Assembly: GCA_009377495.1 (NCBI GenBank)
Contig: WHTZ01000024.1
Coordinates: 1-64,000, forward strand
Length of the DNA stretch: 64,000 nt
Source: Luteitalea sp.
GTDB lineage: Bacteria > Acidobacteriota > Vicinamibacteria > Vicinamibacterales > Vicinamibacteraceae
Direction of reading: 5' to 3'
Shown here: one piece after another, positions 1-9,844 of the stretch
Layout: the number at the start of each line of letters is the position of its first letter
Numbering within the stretch: the stretch's first letter is position 1
The notes under the pieces: generated by a model
What the model was told of the DNA's origin: nothing
Database searches by the model: none
Seen by the model: the letters and a program-made list of their open reading frames with translations, nothing else
Position numbers and translations under genes: made by a program

Positions 1-22
1 CGCCCCACCGTGGTGCGCCATA

Positions 23-55
23 GGCTCGGCGGTTTGAGGCGGAGCTTCGCTACTA
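23..55. repeat. Partial copy of the two-hairpin dispersed repeat (family A)
   Basis: This stretch matches one end of the repeats at 15974-16142 and 18974-19141. From the first base to the GCTTCGCTA end it differs from the reverse complement of the 15974 copy at only one of about 30 positions. Only the outer arm is present; the two hairpins of the full unit are not seen before the window begins. It lies downstream of the amidohydrolase gene. Confidence 0.7.
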
Positions 56-91
56 ATACCGGTATATTACCATGCCTACTCACCACCTGTT

Positions 92-1828
92 TCACTTGCC
101 GCGTTCGTGCACGATGCGGCCGTCGAGGACGGTGTAAAGGACGTTGATGTCCTTGATCTCCGCGGGCTCCACCTCGAACGGATTACGATCGAGCACCACG
201 AGGTCCGCGAGCTTGCCAGGCGTGATTGACCCCTTGACGGCTTCCTCCGCCGCGGCCCAGGCGTTGTTCACCGTATAGGCCCGCAGCGCGGTCTCGACGT
301 CGATGCGCTCCTGAGGAAACCAGCCACCCCGTGGGTTGCCGTCCAACGTCTGTCGCGTGACCGCAGCGTAAATGCCGTGCAACGGGTTCACCGAATACCA
401 CGACGCGTTGGTGCCCGGCCAGTCGCTCCCAAAAGAGAGCCGAACGCCAGCATCCTTCAGCGTGCGAAAGGCGTAGGCCCCGCGCGCCCGGCGGCCGATG
501 CGCTCCTCCATCCAGCGCATGTCGTCAATCGCATGATACGGCTGGACCTCGGCGATGACGCCAAGTCGAGCCATGCGCGCCGCAACCTTCGCATCGCGCA
601 ACACCTGAGCGTGGATGACCCGAAAGCGGCGTGGCTTCGACCCGTTGGTGCGCGCCACCCTTTCGTAGAGATCGAGCAGCACGTCGATGGCCTCATCGCC
701 AATGGCGTGCACCTGCGGTGAGAGCCCCGAGGCGTCCGCCGCAAGCAGCAGCGAGAACATCCGATCGCGTGGCTCCATCATCGGCCGCCAAGTGCCGCGC
801 TCGCCCGTTGTCTCGTACGGCTCGTAGAAGCGTGCCGTGGAGTTGCCCATGATGCCATCGACGAACCCCTTGAGCCCGCCAAACCGGATCCAGTCGTCAC
901 CGCGCCCGAGCTTCTCGCCTTTCTGACTTTCCTCGTACCACTGGTCGAGCGTCGGACGCGCGTACACGCGAACCGTCAGCTCTTCGGATGAGCGCAGCCA
1001 ACGAAACACCTGGAGCGCGGCCCGCGACGTGTTGTCGTGGATGGTCGTGACGCCGAAGGAGCGGAGCTCGGCCAGCGCGGCGCGCGCCTCGTCGAGCCGC
1101 TGCTGCAACGACGGCGACGAGCCCGCGTCGCGCACGCGCTTGGCAGCCTCTGGCGCGAGACGGCCGGTCATCTGCCCTTCGGCGTCACACTCGACCCCGT
1201 CCCACTCGCAGGACGCCTTCGCGAGCGCCAGCGCCCTGGCATTGGCAAGGAAGATGGACTTGTCCCACTTCGAGAGCAGGACGGGTGTGTCCGGCGTGAT
1301 CGGGTCGATCGCGAACCGGTCGGGCCGGAACCCTCCTTCCCGCTCCTGTCGTGGGCTGCCGCGACCCACCGAGCCCTTCCCCCATGCGTCATACGCGCCC
1401 CAGTCGCCGTCCAGGAGCCAGGCACCCTTGGGCAGCCGGTCGCGCGCTTCGCGCACACGCTCGACAAGGCGCGCCTCGTCACCAACGTCGAGGAGGTTCA
1501 CGCCCAAGAGGAGGCGGCCAGCTCGGTCGAAGTGCGTATGGCTGTCGATGAAGCCAGGTGCAATGAACCGGCCATTCAGGTGGAGGACGCGCGTCTCCGG
1601 CCCGCGATGGCGGAACACCTCTTGGCCGTCAACCGCGACGATCTTGTTCCCCTGGATGGCCACGGCTTCGGCCCAAGGCCGGTCAGGGTCGCCCGTCCAC
1701 ACGCGCGCGCCAAAAAGGATGAGATCCGCACGCTGCTGCTGCCCAATCGCCACCGCGGAGGACGACACCGCAAGCGCCACCAGCGCCCCGATCGTGAGAA
1801 AGCCATTCGCGCTCCGCGGTCTCGGCAT
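92..1828 (-). CDS. Exported amidohydrolase family 3 (YtcJ-like) protein
   Basis: This is a predicted metal-dependent amidohydrolase of about 578 residues. An N-terminal signal sequence ends near AVAIGQQQ, so it is probably periplasmic. Family hallmarks are the SHTHFD metal-binding motif near residue 97, HAIGDEA in the second half, and GSDWP near the C-terminus. These place it with YtcJ/N-substituted formamide deformylase-like proteins, whose substrates vary; the substrate cannot be read from sequence. The start is set at ATG 1828 because a GGAGGAG Shine-Dalgarno (1834-1840) stands five bases upstream; the GTG at 1834 overlaps that site. It follows the membrane protein at 1957-4740 on the same strand with a 128-bp gap. 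Confidence 0.88.
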   Translation of the reverse strand: MPRPRSANGFLTIGALVALAVSSSAVAIGQQQRADLILFGARVWTGDPDRPWAEAVAIQGNKIVAVDGQEVFRHRGPETRVLHLNGRFIAPGFIDSHTHFDRAGRLLLGVNLLDVGDEARLVERVREARDRLPKGAWLLDGDWGAYDAWGKGSVGRGSPRQEREGGFRPDRFAIDPITPDTPVLLSKWDKSIFLANARALALAKASCEWDGVECDAEGQMTGRLAPEAAKRVRDAGSSPSLQQRLDEARAALAELRSFGVTTIHDNTSRAALQVFRWLRSSEELTVRVYARPTLDQWYEESQKGEKLGRGDDWIRFGGLKGFVDGIMGNSTARFYEPYETTGERGTWRPMMEPRDRMFSLLLAADASGLSPQVHAIGDEAIDVLLDLYERVARTNGSKPRRFRVIHAQVLRDAKVAARMARLGVIAEVQPYHAIDDMRWMEERIGRRARGAYAFRTLKDAGVRLSFGSDWPGTNASWYSVNPLHGIYAAVTRQTLDGNPRGGWFPQERIDVETALRAYTVNNAWAAAEEAVKGSITPGKLADLVVLDRNPFEVEPAEIKDINVLYTVLDGRIVHERGK

Positions 1829-1956
1829 CGTCACTCCTCCAAAGACTCGATACGATTCGAACGCGCGCGCCGTTCGTCACGATGGCGCCGCGCTCCATAC
1901 TAGGCCCTGGTATAGGCTACCTGCAATCGCGGGAGTGCTCAAAGATGACGGCCGTC

Positions 1957-4740
1957 TTATGAAGCGGTCTCTATCCAGCAGCCGAGAAAGCGAGTGTCCT
2001 TGTGGCCGGGCCAGATGGTGGCGGGCACGGCGCCGTCGGATGTGGTCACGCGCAGGCGGCCCACTCCCCGCGCATCCAGTGGAATCCACGTGTCAATGCT
2101 CTCGCCGGCACCAAGCGTGTGGCGCTCACGCGTCGCCGCGGTCACCACGGTCACCGTGGTCGGAACGAGGCGGGCATGTACGGCCAGCCTGGCGCGACGA
2201 CTTCCTGGCTGCCAGATGGTGAGCGGCACGTCCGCGCGTCCCCGCACCCAGAGCCCGTCTGGCTCGAGCCAGGCGCGATGGTCGTGCGCGATGATCTGTG
2301 TCGATCCGTAGGCGCGCGCGCTGGCGACGTCGAGGCGAGGCTGCCGGCTTCGCGCGTCCACAATCGCGAGCGGCGTCACCCGTACGTCGGGTGCAGCCCG
2401 CTCGAGCGGCGGCGAAGCGTGAAAGCCAAGGTAGTTCACGTCTATGGGTAGCTCGAATGTCGCCTGCCACGATACGGCCGGGGTGAGGCGGACCTTCCAG
2501 CGCTCGAGCGGCCCGCCGTCCCGACCAAGCTGGAGCCCGAGCTCCCCTTCCACTTCCGATACTGATAGGTCCCTCAGTCGAAGCTCGACGCGATACCGTC
2601 CCGCGGGCAAGGAGAGCCGCGTCCCGAATAACCGGCCCTCATGCGGCTGCTGCCCAGCACGATGCGCGATGAGCGTGAAGAGCGAAGGCAACTCGCCCGC
2701 ATCGATGGCTCGCATCGGATCGTAGCGGATGGCCCACGGGCGCGCCGTGCGGTCGAAGCTGTCGAGGAACGATGTCGGCGCGGGACGCACGACGGGACGG
2801 CTGCCCACTATCGGCACGAGCCATGAAAGCACCATCACGGCGGCCGCGGCGGTCGTGAGCGCCGCAAGCGACGCATACTCCGCGCGCACGCGGGCACGGC
2901 CCATACGCGCCAGTCCCCAGCCCGCACCAAGCGCAACAGCGACCCAGCAGGCGGTCAAAGCCCAGGCCTCCGCGACGCTCGAGCGGATAAAGGTGGGAAC
3001 GATCGCCGTCAGCGACCAGGTAGGCGAGAGGTACTCGAGGAGCTGCGAGGATCCGTCTCGACCGGCATTCAACAGCAGGCCCTGCTGGGCCACCGCGATG
3101 GTCCCGGTGACCCCGAGGCTCATCCAGAGAAGCAGACGATGCGCGGCGTGTCGAAGCGGCTCCGCCGCTAGGCGTCCGTATTGCCACGCAATGGGCAACG
3201 CGAGCAACCAGAGTGCCGACACCACCGGGCGCCCCACGGGGGCGCTCCCACCCCACCACAGATGGAACGCTCCGACGACACCGAGCAGCGCGGCAAAGAC
3301 CGCGACAATCTCGATGCCGAGTCGGCGGAGGTCGCCACCCTGCCGAATCAGCGAGACAAGGCCGGTCAGGCCAAGGAACAAAATGGGCGCAAAGGCCACC
3401 ACGCCGTACTCCTGATCGAAGAGCAGGCCGGGGCCGCCATAGGGCAGGTACTCGAGACGCGTCTCACGCTGTGTCCCGTAAGGTGCAGTAGGCGACCAGC
3501 GCCCCCAGATCAACCTGAAGAAGAGAAGCCAGCCGCTCAAGCTGACCAGGCACGGTACAGCGAGCGCGAGCGTCGCGGAGATACGGCTGCGACGGGCCGT
3601 GCGGTCGAGCGGCCACCAGACGCGAGCCAGCACGACAAGGCCGAGGGCGCCGGCCATGAGCGCATACTTCGTGCTGAGCCAGGGCAAGGCAGCAATGGCC
3701 AGCCCGCACGCGAGCGCCCGTCCCGGACTGACGAGAGGCTCTCCTCCCTCGGCGGTCCGGCCAAGCGCAGGCCACGAGAGCGTAAACGCCATCGTCACGG
3801 CAAGCGCCGCGGGAACCTCCGGGTAAATGGTAAAGGCGTTGTAGAACAGAGGCGCCCCGAGAAAGAGCGCCGCCCACGAGAAGGTCGCCGCGCTCCGGTT
3901 GCCCGTAACGCGAGCAACCCAGGTGGTCATGAGCGCCGCGGCCACACAGGCCATCAGCAGCACCACGAAGGACGCCCCGCGGTAGCCCACGACCGCGTAG
4001 ATGGGCGCGAGCAGCACGGCCAGCCCGACAGGATGGACGGAATAGATCTCGCCATCCACACCGCGAGCGAGCATATGCGGCTCGAGCGCGCGGCCGGTGA
4101 AGTACTCCTTGTAGTCGCCGCGGCGATGGTTGTTCTCAATCTTCAGGTCGCCATCGCGCCAGAGGCTCTGCGCGATGATGAGGTAGTGTGGCTCGTCACC
4201 GCTGGGGAACAGCGATGACCCGGTGAGCTTGAGCGCACCGGGGCCGTTCGCCAATAACCCGGCGATGAGGATGGCCAGTGGAAATGGCGCCAGCCATAAT
4301 TTTCGGGACAACCTCCCCTCGTGGCCCGACCGCACACGGTGGACCAGCAACCAGGTGGTTTCGGCGACGGCGACGCCCCACACCAGCCAGCGGGCAGGTC
4401 CGGCGAAGATGGTCAGAAAGGGCAGGTGGTCTGGAAGCCAGGGGAGATATGGCAGCGCGATGAGAGACAAAGCTGCCATCGGCCAGAGCGCGCCTCGAGC
4501 AGCCTCGGGGCTGACGGGAGCATCGTGCAGCCGCCGCGCCAAGCGTGAGACCACGTAACCAACGAGCGCCACAACCCCGCCGCCCAGGGTCACCGACAGG
4601 ACGAGTAGCCACATCGGCGCTACCATGGCGACACGAATTGGACCATCCGCGCCGGGCGCGAGGTCGAGTCGAGCCGCGGTGCACCACGCCCCGAGGCCGG
4701 CCAGCAGGCCCGGAAGTAGAGAGCGAAGCGCGGAAATCAC
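1957..4740 (-). CDS. Polytopic membrane protein, GT-C glycosyltransferase-like
   Basis: This is a 927-residue protein. About the first 620 residues contain many hydrophobic segments, and the last ~300 form a soluble, beta-rich, probably periplasmic domain. A loop with the motif GDEPHYL, followed by VDGEIYSVHPVG, resembles the first acidic loop of PMT/ArnT-like (GT39/GT83) transferases, which use polyprenyl-phosphate sugars. The acidic-loop resemblance is what I see; transferase activity and donor are inference. The start is GTG 4740 with no clear Shine-Dalgarno. No glycan operon surrounds it, although the divergent neighbour is a GH38-like enzyme. Confidence 0.75.
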   Translation of the reverse strand: MISALRSLLPGLLAGLGAWCTAARLDLAPGADGPIRVAMVAPMWLLVLSVTLGGGVVALVGYVVSRLARRLHDAPVSPEAARGALWPMAALSLIALPYLPWLPDHLPFLTIFAGPARWLVWGVAVAETTWLLVHRVRSGHEGRLSRKLWLAPFPLAILIAGLLANGPGALKLTGSSLFPSGDEPHYLIIAQSLWRDGDLKIENNHRRGDYKEYFTGRALEPHMLARGVDGEIYSVHPVGLAVLLAPIYAVVGYRGASFVVLLMACVAAALMTTWVARVTGNRSAATFSWAALFLGAPLFYNAFTIYPEVPAALAVTMAFTLSWPALGRTAEGGEPLVSPGRALACGLAIAALPWLSTKYALMAGALGLVVLARVWWPLDRTARRSRISATLALAVPCLVSLSGWLLFFRLIWGRWSPTAPYGTQRETRLEYLPYGGPGLLFDQEYGVVAFAPILFLGLTGLVSLIRQGGDLRRLGIEIVAVFAALLGVVGAFHLWWGGSAPVGRPVVSALWLLALPIAWQYGRLAAEPLRHAAHRLLLWMSLGVTGTIAVAQQGLLLNAGRDGSSQLLEYLSPTWSLTAIVPTFIRSSVAEAWALTACWVAVALGAGWGLARMGRARVRAEYASLAALTTAAAAVMVLSWLVPIVGSRPVVRPAPTSFLDSFDRTARPWAIRYDPMRAIDAGELPSLFTLIAHRAGQQPHEGRLFGTRLSLPAGRYRVELRLRDLSVSEVEGELGLQLGRDGGPLERWKVRLTPAVSWQATFELPIDVNYLGFHASPPLERAAPDVRVTPLAIVDARSRQPRLDVASARAYGSTQIIAHDHRAWLEPDGLWVRGRADVPLTIWQPGSRRARLAVHARLVPTTVTVVTAATRERHTLGAGESIDTWIPLDARGVGRLRVTTSDGAVPATIWPGHKDTRFLGCWIETAS

Positions 4741-4842
4741 GCCCGAAGTTTAGTGGAACCAGAGTCGGCGCGCGAAACGAGGAGATTACGAAGGACTTTT
4801 CTCGAAGAGCGTTCTCACCACCGCAGGTTTACCTACCTTGAC

Positions 4843-4882
4843 CATTGGGCATTGGGCATTGGGCATTGGGCATTGGGCATTG
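4843..4882 (+). repeat. Heptamer tandem repeat (CATTGGG)5
   Basis: Five perfect copies of CATTGGG (4843-4877) are followed by a partial CATTG. The array ends 22 bases before the start codon of the GH38-like gene, where its promoter would be expected. Confidence 0.95.
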
Positions 4883-4904
4883 AGGTTGCGGTAGCATACG
4901 AAGT

Positions 4905-7900
4905 ATGCCTGCTTCTCGTTCGATGCCCAGGCACGCGCCCGCCATTCATGTCACGACTACCCTCGTCTTGCGCTGCCTCGCCCTGATCACGGTCGTCGCC
5001 CTTGTCCAGCCGCATCACGCGGCACCCGTCCATGCGGCACGCGCGGTTGGCCAGAACGTGAGCGATTCACTGTGGGGAGGCGATCAGCGACCGCTGGTCA
5101 GCGGCTGCGTTCGTCACCAGGAGGGCCCGACACATCAGCGCTACGAGTCGGCTCACCGCGACTCGACGCTGGCCATCGTCTCGCGCGCGAGGCGGGGTGA
5201 GAACGTGGCCGCGTGCCAGTCGGCGCCGATCCCATTCGAGATGACACGCGGATTGACGCTGGCGTTCCTGCTGAGCGCCGACGTGGACGCCGACGTCCAC
5301 ACATGGCAGCTCGAGGTGGGCCCGAGCACACGGTTCGCGCTGCAGAGCCCAGCAGACGAGTCGCAACGCGCGATAGCGCTCACCGCGCCCAACGGCGCCG
5401 AGCTGATCGTTGACCTCTTTCATCCCGACAGAAACGGCGATCTCTCCGGTCACGCGCTGCTCCGGCTGCCTGCCGAGGCGTATCGGCCCGGGGCGCCAAT
5501 CACGCTTCGCCTCGTCGGCGAGTCCGGCACGAGCGACCGCTGGCTGATGATGTTCCCCTACGACGTCCAGCCACGCGCACACGTCCGCGCGTTGCCGAGC
5601 ATCATCCGGAGGTTGGACGGCACGCTGCAAGAGCTCCGAGTCGAGGTGGCCCACTTCGGGCGATCCAAGAGCGTGACCGTTGAAGCGGGCACGACCCGCC
5701 TCCAGCAGCGTGTCCCGCGCGGTTACTCCGAGATTCGTCTGCAGGTGCCCGAAGCCACGACAAAGACGACCCTGCCCATGCGTGTCAGCGTGGACCAGAC
5801 GACCGTGCTCGATGAAGCGCTCCCCATGGCGCCCGTACGACGTATGACCGTCTACCTGCTGCATCACTCACACCTGGACATCGGTTACACGCACGTGCAG
5901 GGCGAGGTGGCCAAGATTCAAGTCGAGAACCTGCGACGCGCCGTGCAGCTCACCGAGCGCGCGACTGGCGCTGCAGATGATTCACGTTTCCGATGGGTAC
6001 AGGAGGGCATGTGGCCCGTCGAGCGATTCCTGGAGCGCGCCTCGCCGGAAGAGCGCGAGCGCTTCGAAGCGGCCGTGCGATCGGGCGCCATCGAGATCCC
6101 GGCGCTCTACGCGAATCAGCTCACGGGCCTCGCGCACGCTGAAGAGCTCTTCGAGATGACGGATGCCGCACAGCGGCTGACGCGCTCGCTCGACGTGCCG
6201 CTCCGCACGGCGTGGATCAGCGACGTACCCGGGTACACGTGGGGTATGGTACCGGCTCTGGCGAGCCGCGGCGTGAAGTACTTCTCGATGGGCACGAACC
6301 GCGGCGATCGTATCGGCCACATCATCGAGGAGCTCGGCGATCGACCGTTCTACTGGGAGTCGCCGTCGGGACAGGAGCGCGTGCTGTCTTGGGTGCACCT
6401 GGCCGGGTACTCGCTCTTCCACACGGGCCTGCACTACCGCGAAGCCAGTCGACTGGACGAGCGACGGCTGCTCGACTACCTCGACAGCCTCACGCGCCGC
6501 GACTTTCCGTACGATCTGACGCTGCTTCGCTACAACATCGGCTCAGACAATGGCCCTCCCGATGAGACGTTGACGAACGCCGTCTACAATTGGAACGCCA
6601 CACACGAGACGCCGCGGCTCGTCGTCGCCACAGCCTCACAAGCGTTCGAGGCATTCGAGGAGAAATATGGCGAGTCGCTGCCGGTCCGCCGCGGCGAGCT
6701 GACACCTTACTGGGAAGATGGTGCGTACTCGACCGCCGCGGAAACGGTGATGAACCTCGCCGCCTCCGCACGGCTCGTGCAGGCAGCAACGGTCGCCGCT
6801 ATTCGCTGTGGCGGTCAGCCGTGCAAGGGGTCGATCGCACCTACTCGGTCGCCGCCATCCGACGTCGCTGATTTCTCCGAGGCGTGGCGGAACGTGTTGC
6901 TCTACAACGAGCACACCTGGGGCGCATGGAACAGCATCAGCCAGCCAGACGAACGGTTCGTCCGCCAGCAGTGGACAGCCAAACGCGCCTTCGCAGAGGC
7001 GGCAGACGCGCAGTCTCGAGCGCTCCTCGAGCGCGCCCTCGGGGGAGCCGAGCTCACTCAGGGGTCAGGGGTCAGGGGTCAGGGGTCAGGGGGTAGTCAG
7101 GAGTCAGGCGTCAGTTCAGAAGAGCCGCCGAGCCCGCCGGTCACCGCCATCGACGTCTACAACACGCTGTCCTGGCCGCGCACCGAGCTCGTCCTGTTGC
7201 CTGCCTCGCTCCTCGTCTCCAATGACCTCGTCACCGACGAGCGCGGACGCACGATTCCAGCCCAGCGCCTCGCGTCGGGTGAGCTGGCGTTCCTCGCAGA
7301 GAACGTGCCCGGCCTCGGCGCGGCGCGTTATCGCCTCGGCTCTGCTCCGGCTGTAGAGCGACCTGACGAGACGGCGAGCGATGAATCTGGGGGCGCGGAC
7401 ACAGCAACACAGAGGATTCAAGTCAATCCTGCGGCCGTAACGGTCGTCGGCGGTTCGTCCAGTCACGGCATCGACAACGGCTCGGTGGCCGTGGACATCG
7501 ATCCGCAGAGTGGTGCCATCGGGCGACTGCGCGTGAGGGGCATGGATGGAAGCTGGGTCGACCGCTCGCGCTGGCCAGGGCTGAACGCCTACATCCACCA
7601 AGCAGGACGCAAGCCGGATCCGGCTCACCTGAAGACAGCGGCATCGCCGCGGATCGTCGTGGAAGACGCCGGACCACTCGTGTGGACACTCGTGGTCTCG
7701 ACAGACCAGGTGCCGGCCGCGAGCGCGTTGCAACAGCGCATTCGCCTCGTGCGCGGCCAGCCTCGCGTGGAAATCGTCGACAAGATCGTCAAGCAAGACG
7801 TCAGGGATCCGGAGTCGGTCTATTTCGCGTTCCCGTTCGACTTGGGCGGCGGCATCACGCGCGTGGGCACGGCGTGGGGGCACTATCAGGTCGGCGACGA

Positions 7901-8564
7901 ACAGGTGCCGGGCGCGTCGAGGAACTATCTCACGGCGCGCGATTGGGTCGATGTCTCGACGCCAGAACGCGGTGTGACGCTGGTGACGCCTGATGCGCTC
8001 ATGGTGCAAGTGGGCGAGATCGCCACGGACGCGAACGTGGCGGGCTGGAAGTCGACGCTCGCCAGCTCGCCGCTCCTGTATTCGTGGGTGATGAACAACT
8101 TCTGGACCACGAACTACAAAGCCAGCCAGTCTGGCGCGGTCTCGTTCCGCTACACCGTCGTGCCGCACGGCGCCTTCGACAGCGCGGCCGCCTATCGCGC
8201 AGCCGCGCAGGTACGACACCCTCTGCTCGCGACCGGAGCGAACCCAACCGACGGCGCGCCAGCGCCATTGCTCACGCTCCGCGATGACTCGGGGTCGCGC
8301 TCGCGCGACACGACGAACGGCGAGGAGGCGCGCCCGTCGAGGTCACCGCTCGTCGTGACGTCGGTGAAGGCGTCAACGGATGGCAGCTCGCTGCGCGTGC
8401 GCCTCTTCAACGCGGGCGCCGAGCCCGCACGGCCATCGCTGACATGGCGGCTGCGACCGCGCCGCGTCACCGTGGTGAACGCAAACGGTGAACCGATCAA
8501 GGGCGCGAAGCCTGACGCTCTCGTGCCTCCGCTGGGTGTGCTGACGCTCGACGTCGTGCCGTGA
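4905..8564 (+). CDS. GH38-like exported glycoside hydrolase (alpha-mannosidase fold)
   Basis: This 1219-residue protein has an N-terminal secretion signal. A beta-rich N-terminal region of ~300 residues precedes a GH38 catalytic domain from about residue 315. HSHLDIGYT supplies the expected zinc ligands (H323, D325), and ISDVPGYTW carries the likely nucleophile D440, equivalent to the Asp in the family's D-x-F-G motif. The C-terminal half matches the beta-sandwich domains of family 38 mannosidases. GH38 enzymes cleave alpha-mannosides, but the specificity here is unknown. A low-complexity Gly/Ser/Gln segment encoded by a GGGGTCA heptamer array (7061-7088) separates the catalytic and C-terminal parts. 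ATG 4905 lies inside a GCATAC-gaa-GTATGC palindrome (4894-4908) and has no convincing Shine-Dalgarno; a second ATG at 4923 is possible. Confidence 0.83.
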   Translation: MPASRSMPRHAPAIHVTTTLVLRCLALITVVALVQPHHAAPVHAARAVGQNVSDSLWGGDQRPLVSGCVRHQEGPTHQRYESAHRDSTLAIVSRARRGENVAACQSAPIPFEMTRGLTLAFLLSADVDADVHTWQLEVGPSTRFALQSPADESQRAIALTAPNGAELIVDLFHPDRNGDLSGHALLRLPAEAYRPGAPITLRLVGESGTSDRWLMMFPYDVQPRAHVRALPSIIRRLDGTLQELRVEVAHFGRSKSVTVEAGTTRLQQRVPRGYSEIRLQVPEATTKTTLPMRVSVDQTTVLDEALPMAPVRRMTVYLLHHSHLDIGYTHVQGEVAKIQVENLRRAVQLTERATGAADDSRFRWVQEGMWPVERFLERASPEERERFEAAVRSGAIEIPALYANQLTGLAHAEELFEMTDAAQRLTRSLDVPLRTAWISDVPGYTWGMVPALASRGVKYFSMGTNRGDRIGHIIEELGDRPFYWESPSGQERVLSWVHLAGYSLFHTGLHYREASRLDERRLLDYLDSLTRRDFPYDLTLLRYNIGSDNGPPDETLTNAVYNWNATHETPRLVVATASQAFEAFEEKYGESLPVRRGELTPYWEDGAYSTAAETVMNLAASARLVQAATVAAIRCGGQPCKGSIAPTRSPPSDVADFSEAWRNVLLYNEHTWGAWNSISQPDERFVRQQWTAKRAFAEAADAQSRALLERALGGAELTQGSGVRGQGSGGSQESGVSSEEPPSPPVTAIDVYNTLSWPRTELVLLPASLLVSNDLVTDERGRTIPAQRLASGELAFLAENVPGLGAARYRLGSAPAVERPDETASDESGGADTATQRIQVNPAAVTVVGGSSSHGIDNGSVAVDIDPQSGAIGRLRVRGMDGSWVDRSRWPGLNAYIHQAGRKPDPAHLKTAASPRIVVEDAGPLVWTLVVSTDQVPAASALQQRIRLVRGQPRVEIVDKIVKQDVRDPESVYFAFPFDLGGGITRVGTAWGHYQVGDEQVPGASRNYLTARDWVDVSTPERGVTLVTPDALMVQVGEIATDANVAGWKSTLASSPLLYSWVMNNFWTTNYKASQSGAVSFRYTVVPHGAFDSAAAYRAAAQVRHPLLATGANPTDGAPAPLLTLRDDSGSRSRDTTNGEEARPSRSPLVVTSVKASTDGSSLRVRLFNAGAEPARPSLTWRLRPRRVTVVNANGEPIKGAKPDALVPPLGVLTLDVVP
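7061..7088 (+). repeat. In-gene heptamer repeat (GGGGTCA)4
   Basis: Four perfect GGGGTCA units are followed by degenerate gtcagg units up to about 7115, all inside the GH38-like reading frame. They encode a Gly/Ser/Gln/Arg linker. Because seven is not a multiple of three, gain or loss of one unit would shift the frame. Confidence 0.95.
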
Positions 8565-8576
8565 GCGTCCGCTGGG

Positions 8577-9413
8577 TCAGTCGTTGGTGGGACGAGCGGG
8601 GTTGGCCCAGTGCCGATCAGGATCGGTCCCGAGAAGGACCACACCCTTGGCATTCCAACCATCGTAGGCACGGACATCCGTCGTACAGTAACGCAGCGTG
8701 AGACCGCAACGCCGACGGGTCGACTCGTTTGCCTCCGAGCCGTGCAGCAGAAGGTCCGCGTGAATTGAAATCTCGCCCGCCTCGAGCGCATCGTCCACCA
8801 CGGCGCCGTACTGCTCTGGATTCTCTATGGTTTGTGTGAGGACGTTGTGCTCGGCGGGATCGCTGGGCCGGTACGTGAGGTGTCCGACCCAGTGCGAGCC
8901 GGCAATGAAGCGCATGCAGCCGTTCGCACGATCTGCGCGGTCGATGGCGAGCCAGACCGTGGCAGTCTTGGACGGGGTCAGTGGCCAATAGCTCGCATCT
9001 TGATGCCAGGCCACGGCCTTGCCGTCTCCCGGCATCTTGCAGAAGAAGTGCGAGCCCCAACCAACCACACTCTCACCCAGGAGATCGCGCACACACGCGA
9101 CGATACGTGGATGGGCCAAGAGGTCGTAGACGCGGCCGTAGCGGAGGTGGGCCGAGCTAATGGAATAGCTGTCGCCACCCGCGGCCACTGTCCGCGCCAG
9201 CAGATCATCGAAGTAGCGACGAATGCCCGCAATCTCCTCGTCATCGAAGATACGAACGGGCTTCACGTAACCGTCACGGTTGAAGGATTCAACCTGTGCC
9301 GCGGTCAACGTGCGCGGCGCGGTAACCGGCGCCGGACGGAAGCGGAGGTCGCGCTCGAGCGCGGCGAGCTGACCCTCATCGGGCGTAATGGCAAACCGGG
9401 GTGCTTCGGCCAC
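8577..9413 (-). CDS. Phytanoyl-CoA dioxygenase (PhyH) family protein
   Basis: This 278-residue protein is a predicted Fe(II)/2-oxoglutarate-dependent oxygenase. The double-stranded beta-helix motif is complete: H137 and D139 in WHQDASYW, H224 in HADLLLHG, and a downstream Arg-rich RRRCGLTLRY stretch that should bind 2-oxoglutarate. Length is normal for the family. It has no signal peptide, so it is cytoplasmic. The start is GTG 9413. It converges with the GH38-like gene, with 12 bases between stop codons. Substrates of this family range from fatty acyl-CoAs to natural products; none is implied here. Confidence 0.87.
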   Translation of the reverse strand: MAEAPRFAITPDEGQLAALERDLRFRPAPVTAPRTLTAAQVESFNRDGYVKPVRIFDDEEIAGIRRYFDDLLARTVAAGGDSYSISSAHLRYGRVYDLLAHPRIVACVRDLLGESVVGWGSHFFCKMPGDGKAVAWHQDASYWPLTPSKTATVWLAIDRADRANGCMRFIAGSHWVGHLTYRPSDPAEHNVLTQTIENPEQYGAVVDDALEAGEISIHADLLLHGSEANESTRRRCGLTLRYCTTDVRAYDGWNAKGVVLLGTDPDRHWANPARPTND

Positions 9414-9457
9414 AGTACGCGCATGCTACCAATGGGCTTGGGCGGTGTCAAAAGCCG

Positions 9458-9844
9458 TTACAGCGATCGGCTGTGCTGGCGGAACCAGATGGCGAGCGCC
9501 TCGGGCTCGACCTTGCCTTCAGCGGTGGCCAACGTCACCGCAACGAGCGCTTCAGGTGTCGCGAGGAGCTCGACATCGTTCACGGTCAAGAACAGGACGG
9601 CCGCGTGTGCCCCTACCCGCTTGTTACCATCGAGGAAAGGATGATTCAGCACGAGCGAATGGAGCAGCGCAGCCGCCTTCGCCGGAACGTCCGCGTACAG
9701 GTCTTCTCCGCCGAACGTCATCGCAGGACGAGCCAGTGCCGCCTCGAGCGCGCCACGATCACGAAGGTCCTTCGCTCCACCGTAATGAGCGATTTGCGCT
9801 GCATGGAGCTCGAGGACTTGGCTCATCGAGAGGTAGACGACCAC
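9458..9844 (-). CDS. Doc-type (death-on-curing) toxin
   Basis: This 128-residue Fic-fold protein contains the Doc signature HPFLDGNKR (H68, D72, N74, K75, R76). Phage P1 Doc phosphorylates EF-Tu through this altered Fic loop, so translation arrest is the likely activity. The start is GTG 9844, which overlaps the antitoxin TAG stop by one base (TAGTG), giving translational coupling. The N-terminus (YLSMSQVLELHAAQI) and a length near 125 residues are typical of chromosomal Doc proteins. It is second in a two-gene operon. Confidence 0.92.
   Translation of the reverse strand: MVVYLSMSQVLELHAAQIAHYGGAKDLRDRGALEAALARPAMTFGGEDLYADVPAKAAALLHSLVLNHPFLDGNKRVGAHAAVLFLTVNDVELLATPEALVAVTLATAEGKVEPEALAIWFRQHSRSL

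Noticed and set aside
4843..4882. Short tandem array considered as a CRISPR remnant
   Set aside because: Units are 7 bases with no spacers, and there are no cas genes anywhere in the window.
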